From a candidate division KSB3 bacterium (lineage in GTDB: Bacteria > Moduliflexota > Moduliflexia > Moduliflexales > Moduliflexaceae): 64,000 bases of DNA. The number at the start of each line of letters is the position of its first letter. Within the stretch, counting starts at the first letter, position 1. Location of the stretch: NCBI GenBank assembly GCA_002748425.1, contig PDSJ01000015.1:95894-159893 (forward strand), given 5' to 3'. A program made the position numbers and the translations under genes. Positions 1-11,543 of this stretch are shown piece after piece. The notes beneath the pieces were generated by a model. The model saw nothing but the letters and a program-made list of their open reading frames with translations. It did no database searches and had not been told where the DNA came from.

Positions 1-114
1 TTTACGGAAAGGACTTGATATTTCTTACAAAAAGCCTTATTGTATCAGAAACAGGAGAAGCGGACGGGTACACATTGCCTCACATTTGAAACTGTGCGGA
101 AGGAGGAGCCATTC

Positions 115-600
115 ATGTTCATAGAAATGAGTGTGAAAGGATTGACATTAGATCCCTTAACGAATATGCCGATAGTTATTCTCAAGGATAACGAAGAGAA
201 CCGAATCCTCCCGATCTGGATAGGGTTATTTGAAGCGAACGCTATTGCGCTGGAATTGGAAAAAATCAGCACTCCCCGTCCAATGACCCACGATTTAATA
301 CGCGATCTTCTGGTCGGTGTGGATGCCCGGGTGTCCAAAATTCTTGTCAATGGCTTGAAGAATAATACGTTTTATGCCGAGATTCATCTTTCGTTGAACG
401 GGAATCATATTGCGATCGATTCACGCCCCAGCGATGCAATCGCGCTGGCCTTACGAAGCGATGCCCCGATTTATGTCTCTGCAGAAGTGGTGGACAAGGC
501 GAAGAGCATTGATGTGAGCAGGGAAAATGAAGAGACCGATCAATTGAAGGAATGGCTGGAGAATTTAAAGCCTGAAGACTTCGGCAAATATCACATCTGA
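115..600 (+). CDS. Bifunctional nuclease family protein (DUF151/BFN)
   Basis: A 161-residue protein of the DUF151 family. Family members are small, mostly cytoplasmic proteins, some with reported DNase/RNase activity. Visible family signatures are LPIWIG near residue 32, RPMTHDLI near 55 and [13 protein letters not shown] near 102, followed by an acidic C-terminal tail. An in-frame ATG exists at position 40, but the ATG at 115 is chosen because a strong AAGGAGGAG site lies at about 101-109 and homology starts there. The gene faces convergently into gap. The family is clear; the in vivo role is not known from the sequence. Confidence 0.85.
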   Translation: MFIEMSVKGLTLDPLTNMPIVILKDNEENRILPIWIGLFEANAIALELEKISTPRPMTHDLIRDLLVGVDARVSKILVNGLKNNTFYAEIHLSLNGNHIAIDSRPSDAIALALRSDAPIYVSAEVVDKAKSIDVSRENEETDQLKEWLENLKPEDFGKYHI

Positions 601-615
601 GATGCACAGGGAAGA

Positions 616-647
616 CTTGCTCGGGCTTTTTGGGGCAAGCTTGTTTT
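616..647 (+). terminator. Imperfect hairpin and T-rich tail after the DUF151 gene
   Basis: CTTGCTC (616-622) and GGGCAAG (633-639) pair with one mismatch, and CTTGTTTT follows. This is a plausible but weak rho-independent terminator for the plus-strand gene ending at 600. Confidence 0.4.
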
Positions 648-660
648 CAGGGTCAGGACA

Positions 661-697
661 AAAAAACGGCAAGAACGCTGTCAAAACATTCTTGCCG
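661..697 (-). terminator. Rho-independent terminator of gap
   Basis: A perfect 9-bp inverted repeat, CGGCAAGAA (667-675) and TTCTTGCCG (689-697), is followed on the minus strand by a run of T (plus-strand A 660-666). It lies just past the gap stop codon at 726, so it is the expected terminator of that gene. Confidence 0.87.
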
Positions 698-725
698 ATG
701 CTACTGCGCTATGACACATTGTGAC

Positions 726-3294
<2,569 letters not shown>

Positions 3295-3298
3295 GTGA

Positions 3299-4555
3299 TT
3301 ATCCTTTGAGCAGCTCAGTGAGCCTGGCAGCAAGCCGCGTTATCTGAATTTCCTGCTGAGAGCTTTCGCACATATTTCTTACGACTGCGACCCCGGTTTC
3401 AATTTCATTGTCTCCGAGCAAAATGACATAGGCGGCCCCAAGTTTATCCGCTTTTTTCATCTGACTCTTCAGACTGCGGTGATGATATTCGATTTCAGTG
3501 CGAATCCCGGCACGCCGAAGTTCTTTTTGGAGAGTGACCGCCGGTTTACGGGCAGACGCCCCCAGCACAGCGATAAAGACGTCCAGCGTTGCAGCTTGCG
3601 CCTGATCCGGCAGCAGAGCAATGAAACGCTCCATGCCCATTGCAAACCCCACGCCGGGCAAAGCTTTTCCCCCGATGTTTTCCGACAGCCCGTCGTAGCG
3701 GCCTCCGCCCAGAACAGCACTTTGTGCGCCTAAAGAGGAGGAAACGAATTCAAAGGCGGTTCTGACATAGTAATCCAAGCCGCGCACCATACGGGGACTG
3801 ATATGGAAATCAATCTCAAGAAGGCGCAGATAGTCCTGAAGTTCTGTGAAATGCCTCTGGCATTCCTCACAATACTGCTCAATAATGACGGGAGCGCCTG
3901 AAACAATTTCGCGGCAGCGTTCTTGTTTACAATCGAGAACGCGCATCGGATTTCGTTCAATGCGCTGTTGACAATCTTCACATAGGCGATCGTACGAGTC
4001 TGTCAGATAGGTTTTAAGCTGCCTACGATAATCTGGGCGGCAGCTTTTGCAGCCCACAGAATTAAGCTGGACTTCGATATCCGTGACGCCCATGTTCAGA
4101 AAAAGCTGGAATATCATCGCGATCATTTCCGCGTCGATTGCCGGGCTGTCAACGCCTAAGGCTTCTGCCCCGATTTGATGAAATTGACGGAAGCGTCCGG
4201 CCTGCGGGCGTTCGTGGCGAAACATCGGCAGTATGTAATACAGTTTCTCAGGAAGTGGATGTCTGGCAGACAGCTTATGTTCATTATATGCCCGAACCAC
4301 GGCAGCTGTGCCCTCCGGCCGCAGCGCCATACTGCCTTCGCGTTCGTTTTCGATCACATACATCTCTTTTTGCACGATGTCTGTGTCTTCACCGACTCCG
4401 CGGGAGAAGAGTTCTACTCTTTCAAGTACTGGTGTCCGAATTTCCGAGTAGCCATACAGCTCGAACAATTCTCGGGTTGCGGCCTCTACGCTATGCCAGC
4501 GCCTTATTTCGTCAGGTAAAATGTCATGGAAACCTCGAAAAGATTGTATGTTCAT
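3299..4555 (-). CDS. hisS: Histidyl-tRNA synthetase
   Basis: A 418-residue class II synthetase that charges tRNA-His in the cytoplasm. It starts with the typical MNIQSFRGFHDILP. Motif 2 FRHERPQAGRFRQFHQ, the histidine-binding GLDYYVRTAFEF, GGGRYDGL and motif 3 GFAMGMERF are all present. The C-terminal anticodon-binding domain follows the LDVFIAVLG segment. The length is normal for the family. The ATG at 4555 matches the conserved N terminus. An upstream extension to 4735 stays open but has no resemblance to HisS. It is the first gene of a two-gene unit with the FAD oxidoreductase. Confidence 0.97.
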   Translation of the reverse strand: MNIQSFRGFHDILPDEIRRWHSVEAATRELFELYGYSEIRTPVLERVELFSRGVGEDTDIVQKEMYVIENEREGSMALRPEGTAAVVRAYNEHKLSARHPLPEKLYYILPMFRHERPQAGRFRQFHQIGAEALGVDSPAIDAEMIAMIFQLFLNMGVTDIEVQLNSVGCKSCRPDYRRQLKTYLTDSYDRLCEDCQQRIERNPMRVLDCKQERCREIVSGAPVIIEQYCEECQRHFTELQDYLRLLEIDFHISPRMVRGLDYYVRTAFEFVSSSLGAQSAVLGGGRYDGLSENIGGKALPGVGFAMGMERFIALLPDQAQAATLDVFIAVLGASARKPAVTLQKELRRAGIRTEIEYHHRSLKSQMKKADKLGAAYVILLGDNEIETGVAVVRNMCESSQQEIQITRLAARLTELLKG

Positions 4556-4990
4556 GAGTGCGTCCGGGTCCTTACGGTTAACATAAAATAGAGGGGCGAT
4601 AGAACAACAAGACCCTTTTGAAATCTGTTCTAAGAAATTTTCCCTTTGAAATTTTGGAATAAGCAATGTGTACACGCACAGCCATGCGACCAGCAAGAGC
4701 ACTGTGTCTTGCGCTGTCAATTGAAAATTGTTCAAAATTATGGAGGGAGGAGCTTTTTTGAGGTTTTTATCAGCATTGACTCGTGATGTATGCCATTATA
4801 ATCTGCACTGTCTGCTGACGATATATCAGCATGAACTTCCAAAAGTTGCCGGGCAAAGAGATAAAATTCTTCTGCATATATTAAAGTTGTTGACAAGAGA
4901 AGACGACTCTGCTATTAATGATTAAAAATTTTTGCCATAGATAGAAGGAATGGAAGAGTGATGGAAATTTTAGAATGAGAGGAGGAGCGT
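4556..4990. other. Divergent intergenic region, hisS / lipoprotein
   Basis: A 435-bp non-coding gap between divergent genes. It contains one good plus-strand promoter (listed separately). Two short open frames cross it, one extending hisS upstream and one at 4728-4925, but neither shows family similarity or a good ribosome-binding site. I looked for a T-box leader upstream of hisS and did not find the conserved T-box sequence. Confidence 0.6.
4890..4918 (+). promoter_or_regulatory. Sigma70-type promoter of the lipoprotein-rsmB unit
   Basis: TTGACA (4890-4895), a 17-bp spacer and TATTAA (4913-4918). It lies about 70 bp upstream of the lipoprotein ATG and no other good match occurs in the gap. 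Confidence 0.6.
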
Positions 4991-5482
4991 ATGTCCCGCA
5001 CAGAGACGAATACGATTCAATATATGAGCCGCTGCCTGAGTCTTTGCTGTCTTCTGATCTGTGTACTTGCTGCGTGCTCCCATCGTTTTTTACAAGAGCC
5101 TGTGCGCGTTGATTATGGAAGCGCTCCGACCTTGTCGGGACTTCAGGCAACGCCGAATCCGGCACAACGCGGCGGCGTTATTCAGCTTTGCACCACATAC
5201 GTTGATCCAGACAGTGATCTCCACACCGGTCTTGCAGCGATTTCGGTCGATGGGGGAGAGCCCCAGAGTCTTGCATTTCGCGCGACCTATCCCTCTGGAG
5301 TACTCACGTTGCCGTTCAGCATTAGTCCATATGCCCGCCCTTCTGATCTGCGCATCCTGCTTAAAATCCGTGATGATGCGGGAAATTGGAGTAATGCGGT
5401 GTCAGTCACGGTTCAAATTCGGGAAGCCACTCAAGGCAATGCGGGCCCTCATGTCTCGTTAAAAAAGATGGCCGGCTTATGA
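4991..5482 (+). CDS. Putative lipoprotein, beta-sandwich-like
   Basis: A 163-residue protein with a hydrophobic signal segment (residues about 14-28) ending in the lipobox VLAAC, so Cys29 is the probable lipidation site. The rest (VQIRE repeats, DPDSDL, DDAGNWSNAVSV) has the alternating pattern of an Ig-like or Big-like beta-sandwich. No enzymatic motif is visible. GAGAGGAGGAG at about 4977-4987 supports the ATG at 4991. The stop overlaps the rsmB start by 4 bp (ATGA), so the two are translationally coupled, although their roles look unrelated. Confidence 0.72.
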   Translation: MSRTETNTIQYMSRCLSLCCLLICVLAACSHRFLQEPVRVDYGSAPTLSGLQATPNPAQRGGVIQLCTTYVDPDSDLHTGLAAISVDGGEPQSLAFRATYPSGVLTLPFSISPYARPSDLRILLKIRDDAGNWSNAVSVTVQIREATQGNAGPHVSLKKMAGL

Positions 5483-6879
5483 TTGCAAGCAGCAGGGAAA
5501 TCGCTTTGCGGGTCTTGTGCCGAGTCGAAGGAAAACAGGCGTATCTTGGTCCTGCGCTGGATGCTGAATTGCAGAAAGTTCCTGAACTCGACCGACGGGA
5601 CAGGGGCCTGGCAGCGGAATTGAGTTATGGAGTGCTTCGCCATCGGACCAGGCTTGACTGGTATCTGGATCAGCTCGCGAAAAAGCCGATGCAGAAAGCC
5701 AACCTGTATCTGCGGAGCCTTCTGCGCCTGGGGGCCTATCAGTTGATGTTGCTCGATCGCATCCCGGCGTCGGCGGCAATCAATGAATCGGTTGATCTGG
5801 CCGGAAAGTACAGCTGGAAGATGAAATTACCGGTCAGGATCGCAAAAGGAGTGGTCAACGGCATTCTGCGCGGACTTCAGCGCAGTGAGGCAACACTGCA
5901 AAAGCCGGAGAGCCTGTCGTCTGTGACGGCTCGTTTGGCGGCAGTCTACTCCTTTCCCGAGTGGCTGGTAACACGCTGGGTGGAGCGCCTGGGCAGAGAA
6001 CGAGCCACGGAGTGCTGCCGCATCAACAATCTTCCCAGTCCTCTCAGCCTTCGTGTCAACAGCCTGAAGCTCTCTGCTGAAGAGTTGCGCGAAGAATTAC
6101 GTCCACAGCTTGACTCGCTTCAGCGCTTGCCGGCTCCTCTTCATGGCTTTCTTATCTCAGGAGCAGGGCCGCTTCGCGAACTTAGCTGTCTGTCGAATGG
6201 CAGCGCGACCGTGCAAAATGCCTCGTCGATGTTGATGCCTGTTCTTCTCGATCCTCAGCCAGGAGAGCGAGTTCTCGATGTCTGTGCCGGTTCCGGCATC
6301 AAGACCACACAGATCGCGGAACTGATGCGTAACCAGGGACGGATTCTGGCAGTCGATCTCTATGAGGCGAAATTGCGACGGCTTCATGAACAGTGCGAAC
6401 GTTGCGGCGTGAGCATCGCGCAGAGCCGGTGTCTGGACATGACGACTGTTTGCGGCGGCGCTGATATTGATGATACAGGCGGGCAGGGCTTTGATCGTGT
6501 CCTGGTCGATGCGCCATGCTCGGGCCTGGGAGTGCTCCGTCAACATCCAGAGGCGAAATGGACTCGCCAGGAGCGAGATATACAGGCGCTTCATGAACTC
6601 CAGTTCGAGATTCTGAGCCGTGCCGCCAGATGCCTTTCATCGAAGGGGGGAGTGCTCGTCTATAGTACCTGCACGACGACTCCTGAAGAGAACGAAAAGG
6701 TGCTTGCGCGTTTCTTACAGCAGATGCCGAATTTCAGCGTCGAGCCTGTCCGAGACTATCTTCCGGACGATCTCCACAACTGTCTGACACCGGAAGGCTA
6801 CTTACGAATCGAGCCGCCCAGGCACTGTTATGACGGATTCTTCTGCGCCCGGCTTTTGTCAAAACAGCACAACAGTTGA
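5479..6879 (+). CDS. rsmB: 16S rRNA (cytosine-967-C5)-methyltransferase
   Basis: A 466-residue SAM-dependent enzyme that methylates C967 of 16S rRNA. A NusB-like RNA-binding domain occupies about residues 1-140, and a Rossmann methyltransferase domain the C-terminal part. SAM-binding motif I reads DVCAGSGIKTTQ, and the two active-site cysteines are in PCSGLG (about 345) and STCTTTPEENE (about 397). The length is typical. It is coupled to the upstream lipoprotein by an ATGA overlap and is the last gene of the unit. Confidence 0.94.
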   Translation: MIASSREIALRVLCRVEGKQAYLGPALDAELQKVPELDRRDRGLAAELSYGVLRHRTRLDWYLDQLAKKPMQKANLYLRSLLRLGAYQLMLLDRIPASAAINESVDLAGKYSWKMKLPVRIAKGVVNGILRGLQRSEATLQKPESLSSVTARLAAVYSFPEWLVTRWVERLGRERATECCRINNLPSPLSLRVNSLKLSAEELREELRPQLDSLQRLPAPLHGFLISGAGPLRELSCLSNGSATVQNASSMLMPVLLDPQPGERVLDVCAGSGIKTTQIAELMRNQGRILAVDLYEAKLRRLHEQCERCGVSIAQSRCLDMTTVCGGADIDDTGGQGFDRVLVDAPCSGLGVLRQHPEAKWTRQERDIQALHELQFEILSRAARCLSSKGGVLVYSTCTTTPEENEKVLARFLQQMPNFSVEPVRDYLPDDLHNCLTPEGYLRIEPPRHCYDGFFCARLLSKQHNS

Positions 6880-6916
6880 AAGAGTCAAGGCGTGTTCAAA
6901 AATTCATGAGAGAGTT

Positions 6917-6945
6917 CTTGACAGAACAGAACGCCTCATATAGAC
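6917..6945 (+). promoter_or_regulatory. Candidate promoter of the 5'-nucleotidase gene
   Basis: TTGACA (6917-6922), 17 bp, TAGACT (6940-6945). The -35 is perfect and the -10 matches at four of six positions. It is about 100 bp upstream of the ATG at 7047, with no competing gene between. Confidence 0.5.
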
Positions 6946-7046
6946 TTACCTTAGTTTTGTGAGAGATGTGAGTTTGGCGGTGTTTTTGATACTAATGAGT
7001 CTGCACTGCAGGCTAAACCTTTTGTCACGTTGTGAGGAACAACATT

Positions 7047-8651
7047 ATGAAAACCATGAAGAACTTCGCTCAATGTATTTTTGCCTTGCTTCTTGCCGTA
7101 TGTCTGCTGCTTCCCGGTATTGCATCAGCTGAGACCCATAAGCTGACGATCTTACACACCAATGACCATCACGGACATTTTATGAAGTTTAATCCTTATC
7201 CGGTGAAGGATGTCGGTGGTCTTGCCGCTCAGTCGACATTGATAAATATCGTCCGGGCAGAAGTTGAGAAATCCGGCGGAACCGTGTTGGTTCTGTCTGC
7301 CGGAGATATCAACACTGGCATCCCTGAATCTGATTTACTGGAGGCAGAGCCGGATATTAAACTCATGAACATGATCGGTTACGATGCTATGGTGCTCGGC
7401 AACCATGAATTTGACAGAAGCCGTGAGACGCTTCTGAAGCAGATAGAATGGGCGGACTTCCCCTTTCTGTCCGCCAATGTTGTGAAAAAAGATTCAGGAG
7501 ACACGCTGGTTGAGCCGTATATCATTAAAGAGTATGGCGGGCTGAAGGTAGCTGTTTTCGGCTTAACCACAGAAGAAACACCCATTCTGACCCTTCCTGA
7601 AAATACTGAGGATATCGAGTTTAAAGATGTCATAGAGACCGCCAGAGACCTAGTCCCTCAGTTGAGAACAAAGGCTGATATCGTTGTGGCCTTGACCCAT
7701 CTGGGTTTCTATGAAGAATCCGGCGGCGGTTACAATTCGGCCGGCGATATTAAGCTGGCTAAAGAAGTTGAGGGGATCGATGTTATCGTGGGCGGTCACA
7801 CTGACACCCCACTCAAGGAAGTCGAGGTGATCGGCAATACTTTGATCGTCCAGACCGGAGGCCAGTCTGAGTCTGTCGGCCGTCTGGACCTTGTTATTGA
7901 TACCGAAGAAGATCGCATAACGGACTATGCGTACAAGTTGATGTCGGTCAACGGTAAAAAACGCGTGAAGTATAACGGAAAAAAATATTATATGTATGTT
8001 GATAAAGGCTATGTTGAAGATCAGGAGATCCTCGACGCAGCCGCTCCTTATATGGCGCAAGCCGATCAACTTCTGTCGACGCCTGTTGGAGAAGCGCTGG
8101 TGGGGCTGGTCGGTGTGAGATCGGCCGTTCGCTCGAGAGAAACGAACCTGGGGAATCTGATTACCGACGCCATGATGGAAAGAACCAACGCTGATATCGC
8201 GCTTCAGAACGGCGGTGGTATCCGAAAGACGTTACCGGCCGGCCCGATTACGTATCGTGATATTCTTTCGGTTCAGCCGTTCGGCAATACGCTCGTTCTG
8301 CTTGATATGACCGGTGCCCAAATTATGGAGGTCTTGAATTACGCTGCGACGGTTGAACCCGGGAATGGGGCTTTTCTGCATGTTGGCGGCCTGAAATGGA
8401 CTTTGAACCGCAGAGGCGACACGCCTGTCGCTGAAAACGTGATGGTTGGTGATTCCGCGATCGAAATGGATAAAACTTATACGGTGGTGACCAACAATTT
8501 TATGGCTTCCGGCGGAGATGGCTATAAAATGTTAAAAGAGCTTCGATCTCTTGATACCGGTTATGTTGATGCCGATGTCTTTAAAGACTATGTTAAGAAG
8601 CTTGGGAAAGTCAGACCGACTATCGAAGGCCGTCTGACGATCATAGAATAG
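7047..8651 (+). CDS. Secreted 5'-nucleotidase / metallophosphoesterase
   Basis: A 534-residue precursor with a Sec signal peptide (hydrophobic core near residues 8-25, cleavage after ASA). The metallophosphatase domain carries the metal ligands in HTNDHHGH, GNHEFDR and GGHTDTP. The C-terminal 5'-nucleotidase domain contains NLGNLITDAM and the stacking segment NFMASGGDGY. The family dephosphorylates extracytoplasmic nucleotides to nucleosides. GTG 7032 is also open, but GAGGA at about 7034-7038 is better spaced for ATG 7047. The next four genes encode a BMP-type nucleoside importer, so together they look like a salvage pathway. Confidence 0.92.
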   Translation: MKTMKNFAQCIFALLLAVCLLLPGIASAETHKLTILHTNDHHGHFMKFNPYPVKDVGGLAAQSTLINIVRAEVEKSGGTVLVLSAGDINTGIPESDLLEAEPDIKLMNMIGYDAMVLGNHEFDRSRETLLKQIEWADFPFLSANVVKKDSGDTLVEPYIIKEYGGLKVAVFGLTTEETPILTLPENTEDIEFKDVIETARDLVPQLRTKADIVVALTHLGFYEESGGGYNSAGDIKLAKEVEGIDVIVGGHTDTPLKEVEVIGNTLIVQTGGQSESVGRLDLVIDTEEDRITDYAYKLMSVNGKKRVKYNGKKYYMYVDKGYVEDQEILDAAAPYMAQADQLLSTPVGEALVGLVGVRSAVRSRETNLGNLITDAMMERTNADIALQNGGGIRKTLPAGPITYRDILSVQPFGNTLVLLDMTGAQIMEVLNYAATVEPGNGAFLHVGGLKWTLNRRGDTPVAENVMVGDSAIEMDKTYTVVTNNFMASGGDGYKMLKELRSLDTGYVDADVFKDYVKKLGKVRPTIEGRLTIIE

Positions 8652-8664
8652 GCTGGTGGAGTTC

Positions 8665-8771
8665 CCAGGCAGGCGCGCTGTCATCTGCCTGGCTTTCGTG
8701 TGTATCGTTTTCCAGAAGACAAGTACAGGCTTGTCTTCTGGCCGCTGAGAAACAGGGTGCTTGCTGTTTCT
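8665..8771 (+). other. Three consecutive perfect hairpins before the BMP gene
   Basis: Stem 1 is CCAGGCAG/CTGCCTGG (8665-8672, 8685-8692). Stem 2 is a 12-bp perfect stem with a 6-nt loop (8712-8723, 8730-8741). Stem 3 is AGAAACAG/CTGTTTCT (8748-8755, 8764-8771). None has a long T run. They may terminate or attenuate the nucleotidase message, or protect the 5' end of the binding-protein message. Confidence 0.65.
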
Positions 8772-8811
8772 TGATTTCTAACTCAAACCATCTGCAGGAG
8801 GGACAGACATC

Positions 8812-9849
8812 ATGCACAAAAAAATTGTATCGATCGTATGTATTGCCGTATTCGCCGTTGGGCTGCTTGGGGGGGCTGCTCAGGCCAAATTAAGGGTTGG
8901 TATGGTCTTTGACGTCGGCGGAAAAGGTGATCAGTCCTTTAACGATTCGGCATTCCGGGGGCTGCAATGGGCTGCTAAGGATCTCGGTATCAATCATGTC
9001 GAGATCGAGCCGGGCGCTGATGCTGACCGTGAAACTGGTTTGCGCATGATCGCCAGCCAGGGTTTTGATTATGTAATCGGCGTCGGCTTTTTGTTCGAAG
9101 ATGCTATCAGAGCTGTTGCTGATGAGTTTCCGGACATAAAATTTGGGATTGTTGATGGTTTTGTCCCGGATAAGCCGAACGTGGCCTCATTGCGTTTCCG
9201 TGAACAAGACGGGTCGTTTCTGGTCGGAATTATTGCTGCCATGAAGGCTCAGGCTGATGGAAAAGATACGGTTGGTTTTGTCGGCGGAATGGATATTCCG
9301 TTGATTCATAAGTTTGAAGCCGGTTACAAAGCCGGTGTCGAATACGCCTGTGCAGACTGTAAGATCTTGAGCGATTATGCCGGTTCTGCTCCGTCAGCAT
9401 TCGCTGATCCGGTGAAAGGGAAAGAACTTGCCCTGGCCCAGATTGATAAAGGTGCATATGTGATTTATCATGCATCGGGCCTGACCGGCGCTGGTGTGTA
9501 TGAAGCTGGAAAAGAGCGCGAAGTCTTTGTCATTGGAGTTGACTCGAACCAAAATCATCTTGGCTATGTGGAAGAAACTGCTGACAGTTTCGGCCTGACG
9601 AGTATGCTGAAGCAGGTTGATGTGGCAGTGTATCTGTCCTGTAAAGACGTCATGGACGGCAGCTTTGAAGCTGGTGTTCGGGAATTCGGCTTGAAGGATT
9701 CCGTGAAAATCGGCAGCGATACCTATCGTGGTGTGTATTTTGCGATAGACGAATATAATGAAGACCTGCTTACTCAGGACATACTAGATAAAGTTGCTGA
9801 GGCGGAGGCAAAGATTATTTCCGGTGAAATTACCGTGCCTTCTGAATAA
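8812..9849 (+). CDS. BMP-family (PnrA-like) nucleoside-binding protein
   Basis: A 345-residue periplasmic ligand-binding protein. The Sec signal peptide ends near AQA (residue 25), with no lipobox cysteine, so it is probably soluble. The mature protein begins with KLRVGMVFDVGGKGDQSFND, the hallmark of the BMP/PnrA/Med family, whose members bind purine or other nucleosides. A strong CAGGAGGG site precedes the ATG. It is followed by one ATPase and two permeases with the same family assignment, and preceded by a 5'-nucleotidase. Cys352-like pairs are absent apart from a CADC segment near residue 180, which could form a disulfide. Confidence 0.92.
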   Translation: MHKKIVSIVCIAVFAVGLLGGAAQAKLRVGMVFDVGGKGDQSFNDSAFRGLQWAAKDLGINHVEIEPGADADRETGLRMIASQGFDYVIGVGFLFEDAIRAVADEFPDIKFGIVDGFVPDKPNVASLRFREQDGSFLVGIIAAMKAQADGKDTVGFVGGMDIPLIHKFEAGYKAGVEYACADCKILSDYAGSAPSAFADPVKGKELALAQIDKGAYVIYHASGLTGAGVYEAGKEREVFVIGVDSNQNHLGYVEETADSFGLTSMLKQVDVAVYLSCKDVMDGSFEAGVREFGLKDSVKIGSDTYRGVYFAIDEYNEDLLTQDILDKVAEAEAKIISGEITVPSE

Positions 9850-9864
9850 GAGCAAAGGCTCATC

Positions 9865-9963
9865 CGATTCCCTGTCCTGATTTGGGGCGGGGAATCGCGT
9901 ACTTGACGATACAGCGAGTTCCCATGACGATTTTCCTTCTCTCCGGATGCTGACATGGAGAGA
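9865..9963 (+). other. Two hairpins between binding protein and ATPase genes
   Basis: An 8-bp stem, CGATTCCC (9865-9872) with GGGAATCG (9890-9897), and a 7-bp stem, TCTCTCC (9938-9944) with GGAGAGA (9957-9963). Neither has a clear T tract. Such structures after a binding-protein gene often protect its message and lower downstream expression; that role is inferred here. Confidence 0.5.
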
Positions 9964-9998
9964 GTTTCTGTGAACACTATAAAACAGAGAGGGCTATT

Positions 9999-11540
9999 GT
10001 GGCTGAATATGCGGTCGAGATGCGAAACATCACCAAGCAGTTCCCTCGGGTTCTGGCGAACGATGATGTGACCTTTCTGGTAAAACCAGGAGAGATTCAT
10101 GCGCTTGTCGGGGAAAATGGCGCAGGCAAATCCACCTTAATGAACATGCTCTACGGCCTGCTTCGTCCCAGCAGCGGCGTTATCACTATTCACGGTAATC
10201 CTGTCGAATTCAACGGCCCGGGTGATGCCATTGCCCAGGGCATTGGCATGGTGCATCAACATTTTATGCTGATTCCCCCCTTGACTGTTGCAGAAAATGT
10301 CGTTCTGGGACAGGAGCCACCATCAGCATGGGGCATTGTTGATATCGCACAGTCCAACAAGTTTGTTCGGGAGCTGTCCGATCAATACGGCCTGCAAGTG
10401 GACCCCACAGTAAAAGTCGAAAGCCTGACAGTCGGGATCGAGCAGCGTGTTGAAATTCTCAAGGTACTGTACAGGAAGGCAAATATTTTAATCCTGGACG
10501 AGCCAACCGCGGTGTTGACTCCTCAGGAAGTTAATGAATTCTTCGACATCTTACGCTCTTTACAGGAGCAGGGTAAGACGGTCATTATCATCACTCATAA
10601 ACTCCAGGAAGTCATGGCGATTTCCGATAATGTCACTGTAATGCGTCGGGGAAAATATATCGGAAGCGTGGCAACGCAGGAGACGTCGAAAGAAGAGCTT
10701 GCCAATATGATGGTGGGCAGGAAGGTCTTGCTGCAGGTTGAACGGGGAAAAGCGAAACCGGGCCGCGATGTGCTGACTGTTGAAAATATCTATGCAAAAA
10801 ATTCGAAGAAACTCCCGGCTCTTCACGGGGTCTCATTGACGGTACGTGCTGGAGAAATCCTTGGCTTGGCCGGGGTCGAAGGCAACGGGCAATCCGAATT
10901 GATTGAAGTCATCACCGGCCTTCGCAAAGCGGACCAGGGACGTTTATTGCTCAATGGAACCGAGATCACCAATTTGTCCCCTCGCAGTATCAAAGAACGC
11001 GGTGTCGGACACATTCCTGAAGACCGCCATCGGCGTGGATTGATTCTGGATTATACCGTCGCTCAGAATATGATTTTAGGCTTGCACCATCGTCCTCCTT
11101 TTGTCAAACGTCTGGGGCGATCGACCTTTCCCGGAATCGATGTTATGGATACGGCCGAGATTAACAGAACGACCGAACGTTTAATTCAGGAATTTGATGT
11201 GCGCCCTCCTGACCGTGACAACCTCGTTGGCAATGCATCCGGAGGAAATCAGCAGAAAGTTGTTGTGGCCCGCGAATTCAATCACGATCCTCAGTTCCTG
11301 CTGGCTGCACAACCCACTCGCGGCGTTGATGTCGGTTCGATCGAGTTTATTCATCGACGGCTGATCCAGGCTCGGGATTCGGAAAAAGCCGTTCTGTTGA
11401 TTTCGGCGGACCTTGAGGAGATTCTTTCTCTCTCAGATCGGATTGCAGTTATTTATGAAGGTAAAATTGTTGGAGTCCTGGGGCCTGATGAGGCCACTGA
11501 AGAGCGGCTCGGCCTGATGATGACCGGAGGAGGTGAATAA
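9999..11540 (+). CDS. ABC importer ATPase, nucleoside type (two NBDs)
   Basis: A 513-residue protein with two fused nucleotide-binding domains. NBD1 (about 1-240) has Walker A GENGAGKST, signature-region LTVGIEQRVEILKVL and Walker B ILILDEPTAVL. NBD2 (about 255-500) has a degenerate P-loop GVEGNGQSE, signature NASGGNQQKVVVARE and the altered Walker B FLLAAQPTRGVD, as usual in RbsA/NupO-type ATPases, so hydrolysis is expected mainly at one site. The GTG start at 9999 follows CAGAGAGGG. It energises the two permeases downstream; the stop is 3 bp before the first permease start. Confidence 0.93.
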   Translation: MAEYAVEMRNITKQFPRVLANDDVTFLVKPGEIHALVGENGAGKSTLMNMLYGLLRPSSGVITIHGNPVEFNGPGDAIAQGIGMVHQHFMLIPPLTVAENVVLGQEPPSAWGIVDIAQSNKFVRELSDQYGLQVDPTVKVESLTVGIEQRVEILKVLYRKANILILDEPTAVLTPQEVNEFFDILRSLQEQGKTVIIITHKLQEVMAISDNVTVMRRGKYIGSVATQETSKEELANMMVGRKVLLQVERGKAKPGRDVLTVENIYAKNSKKLPALHGVSLTVRAGEILGLAGVEGNGQSELIEVITGLRKADQGRLLLNGTEITNLSPRSIKERGVGHIPEDRHRRGLILDYTVAQNMILGLHHRPPFVKRLGRSTFPGIDVMDTAEINRTTERLIQEFDVRPPDRDNLVGNASGGNQQKVVVAREFNHDPQFLLAAQPTRGVDVGSIEFIHRRLIQARDSEKAVLLISADLEEILSLSDRIAVIYEGKIVGVLGPDEATEERLGLMMTGGGE

Positions 11541-11543
11541 ACG

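Noticed and set aside
4556..4740. T-box leader upstream of hisS
   Set aside because: The conserved T-box sequence and antiterminator fold could not be found.
4728..4925. Possible 65-residue protein upstream of the lipoprotein gene
   Set aside because: Its start has GGAGGGAGG only downstream, there is no family similarity, and it spans the lipoprotein promoter.
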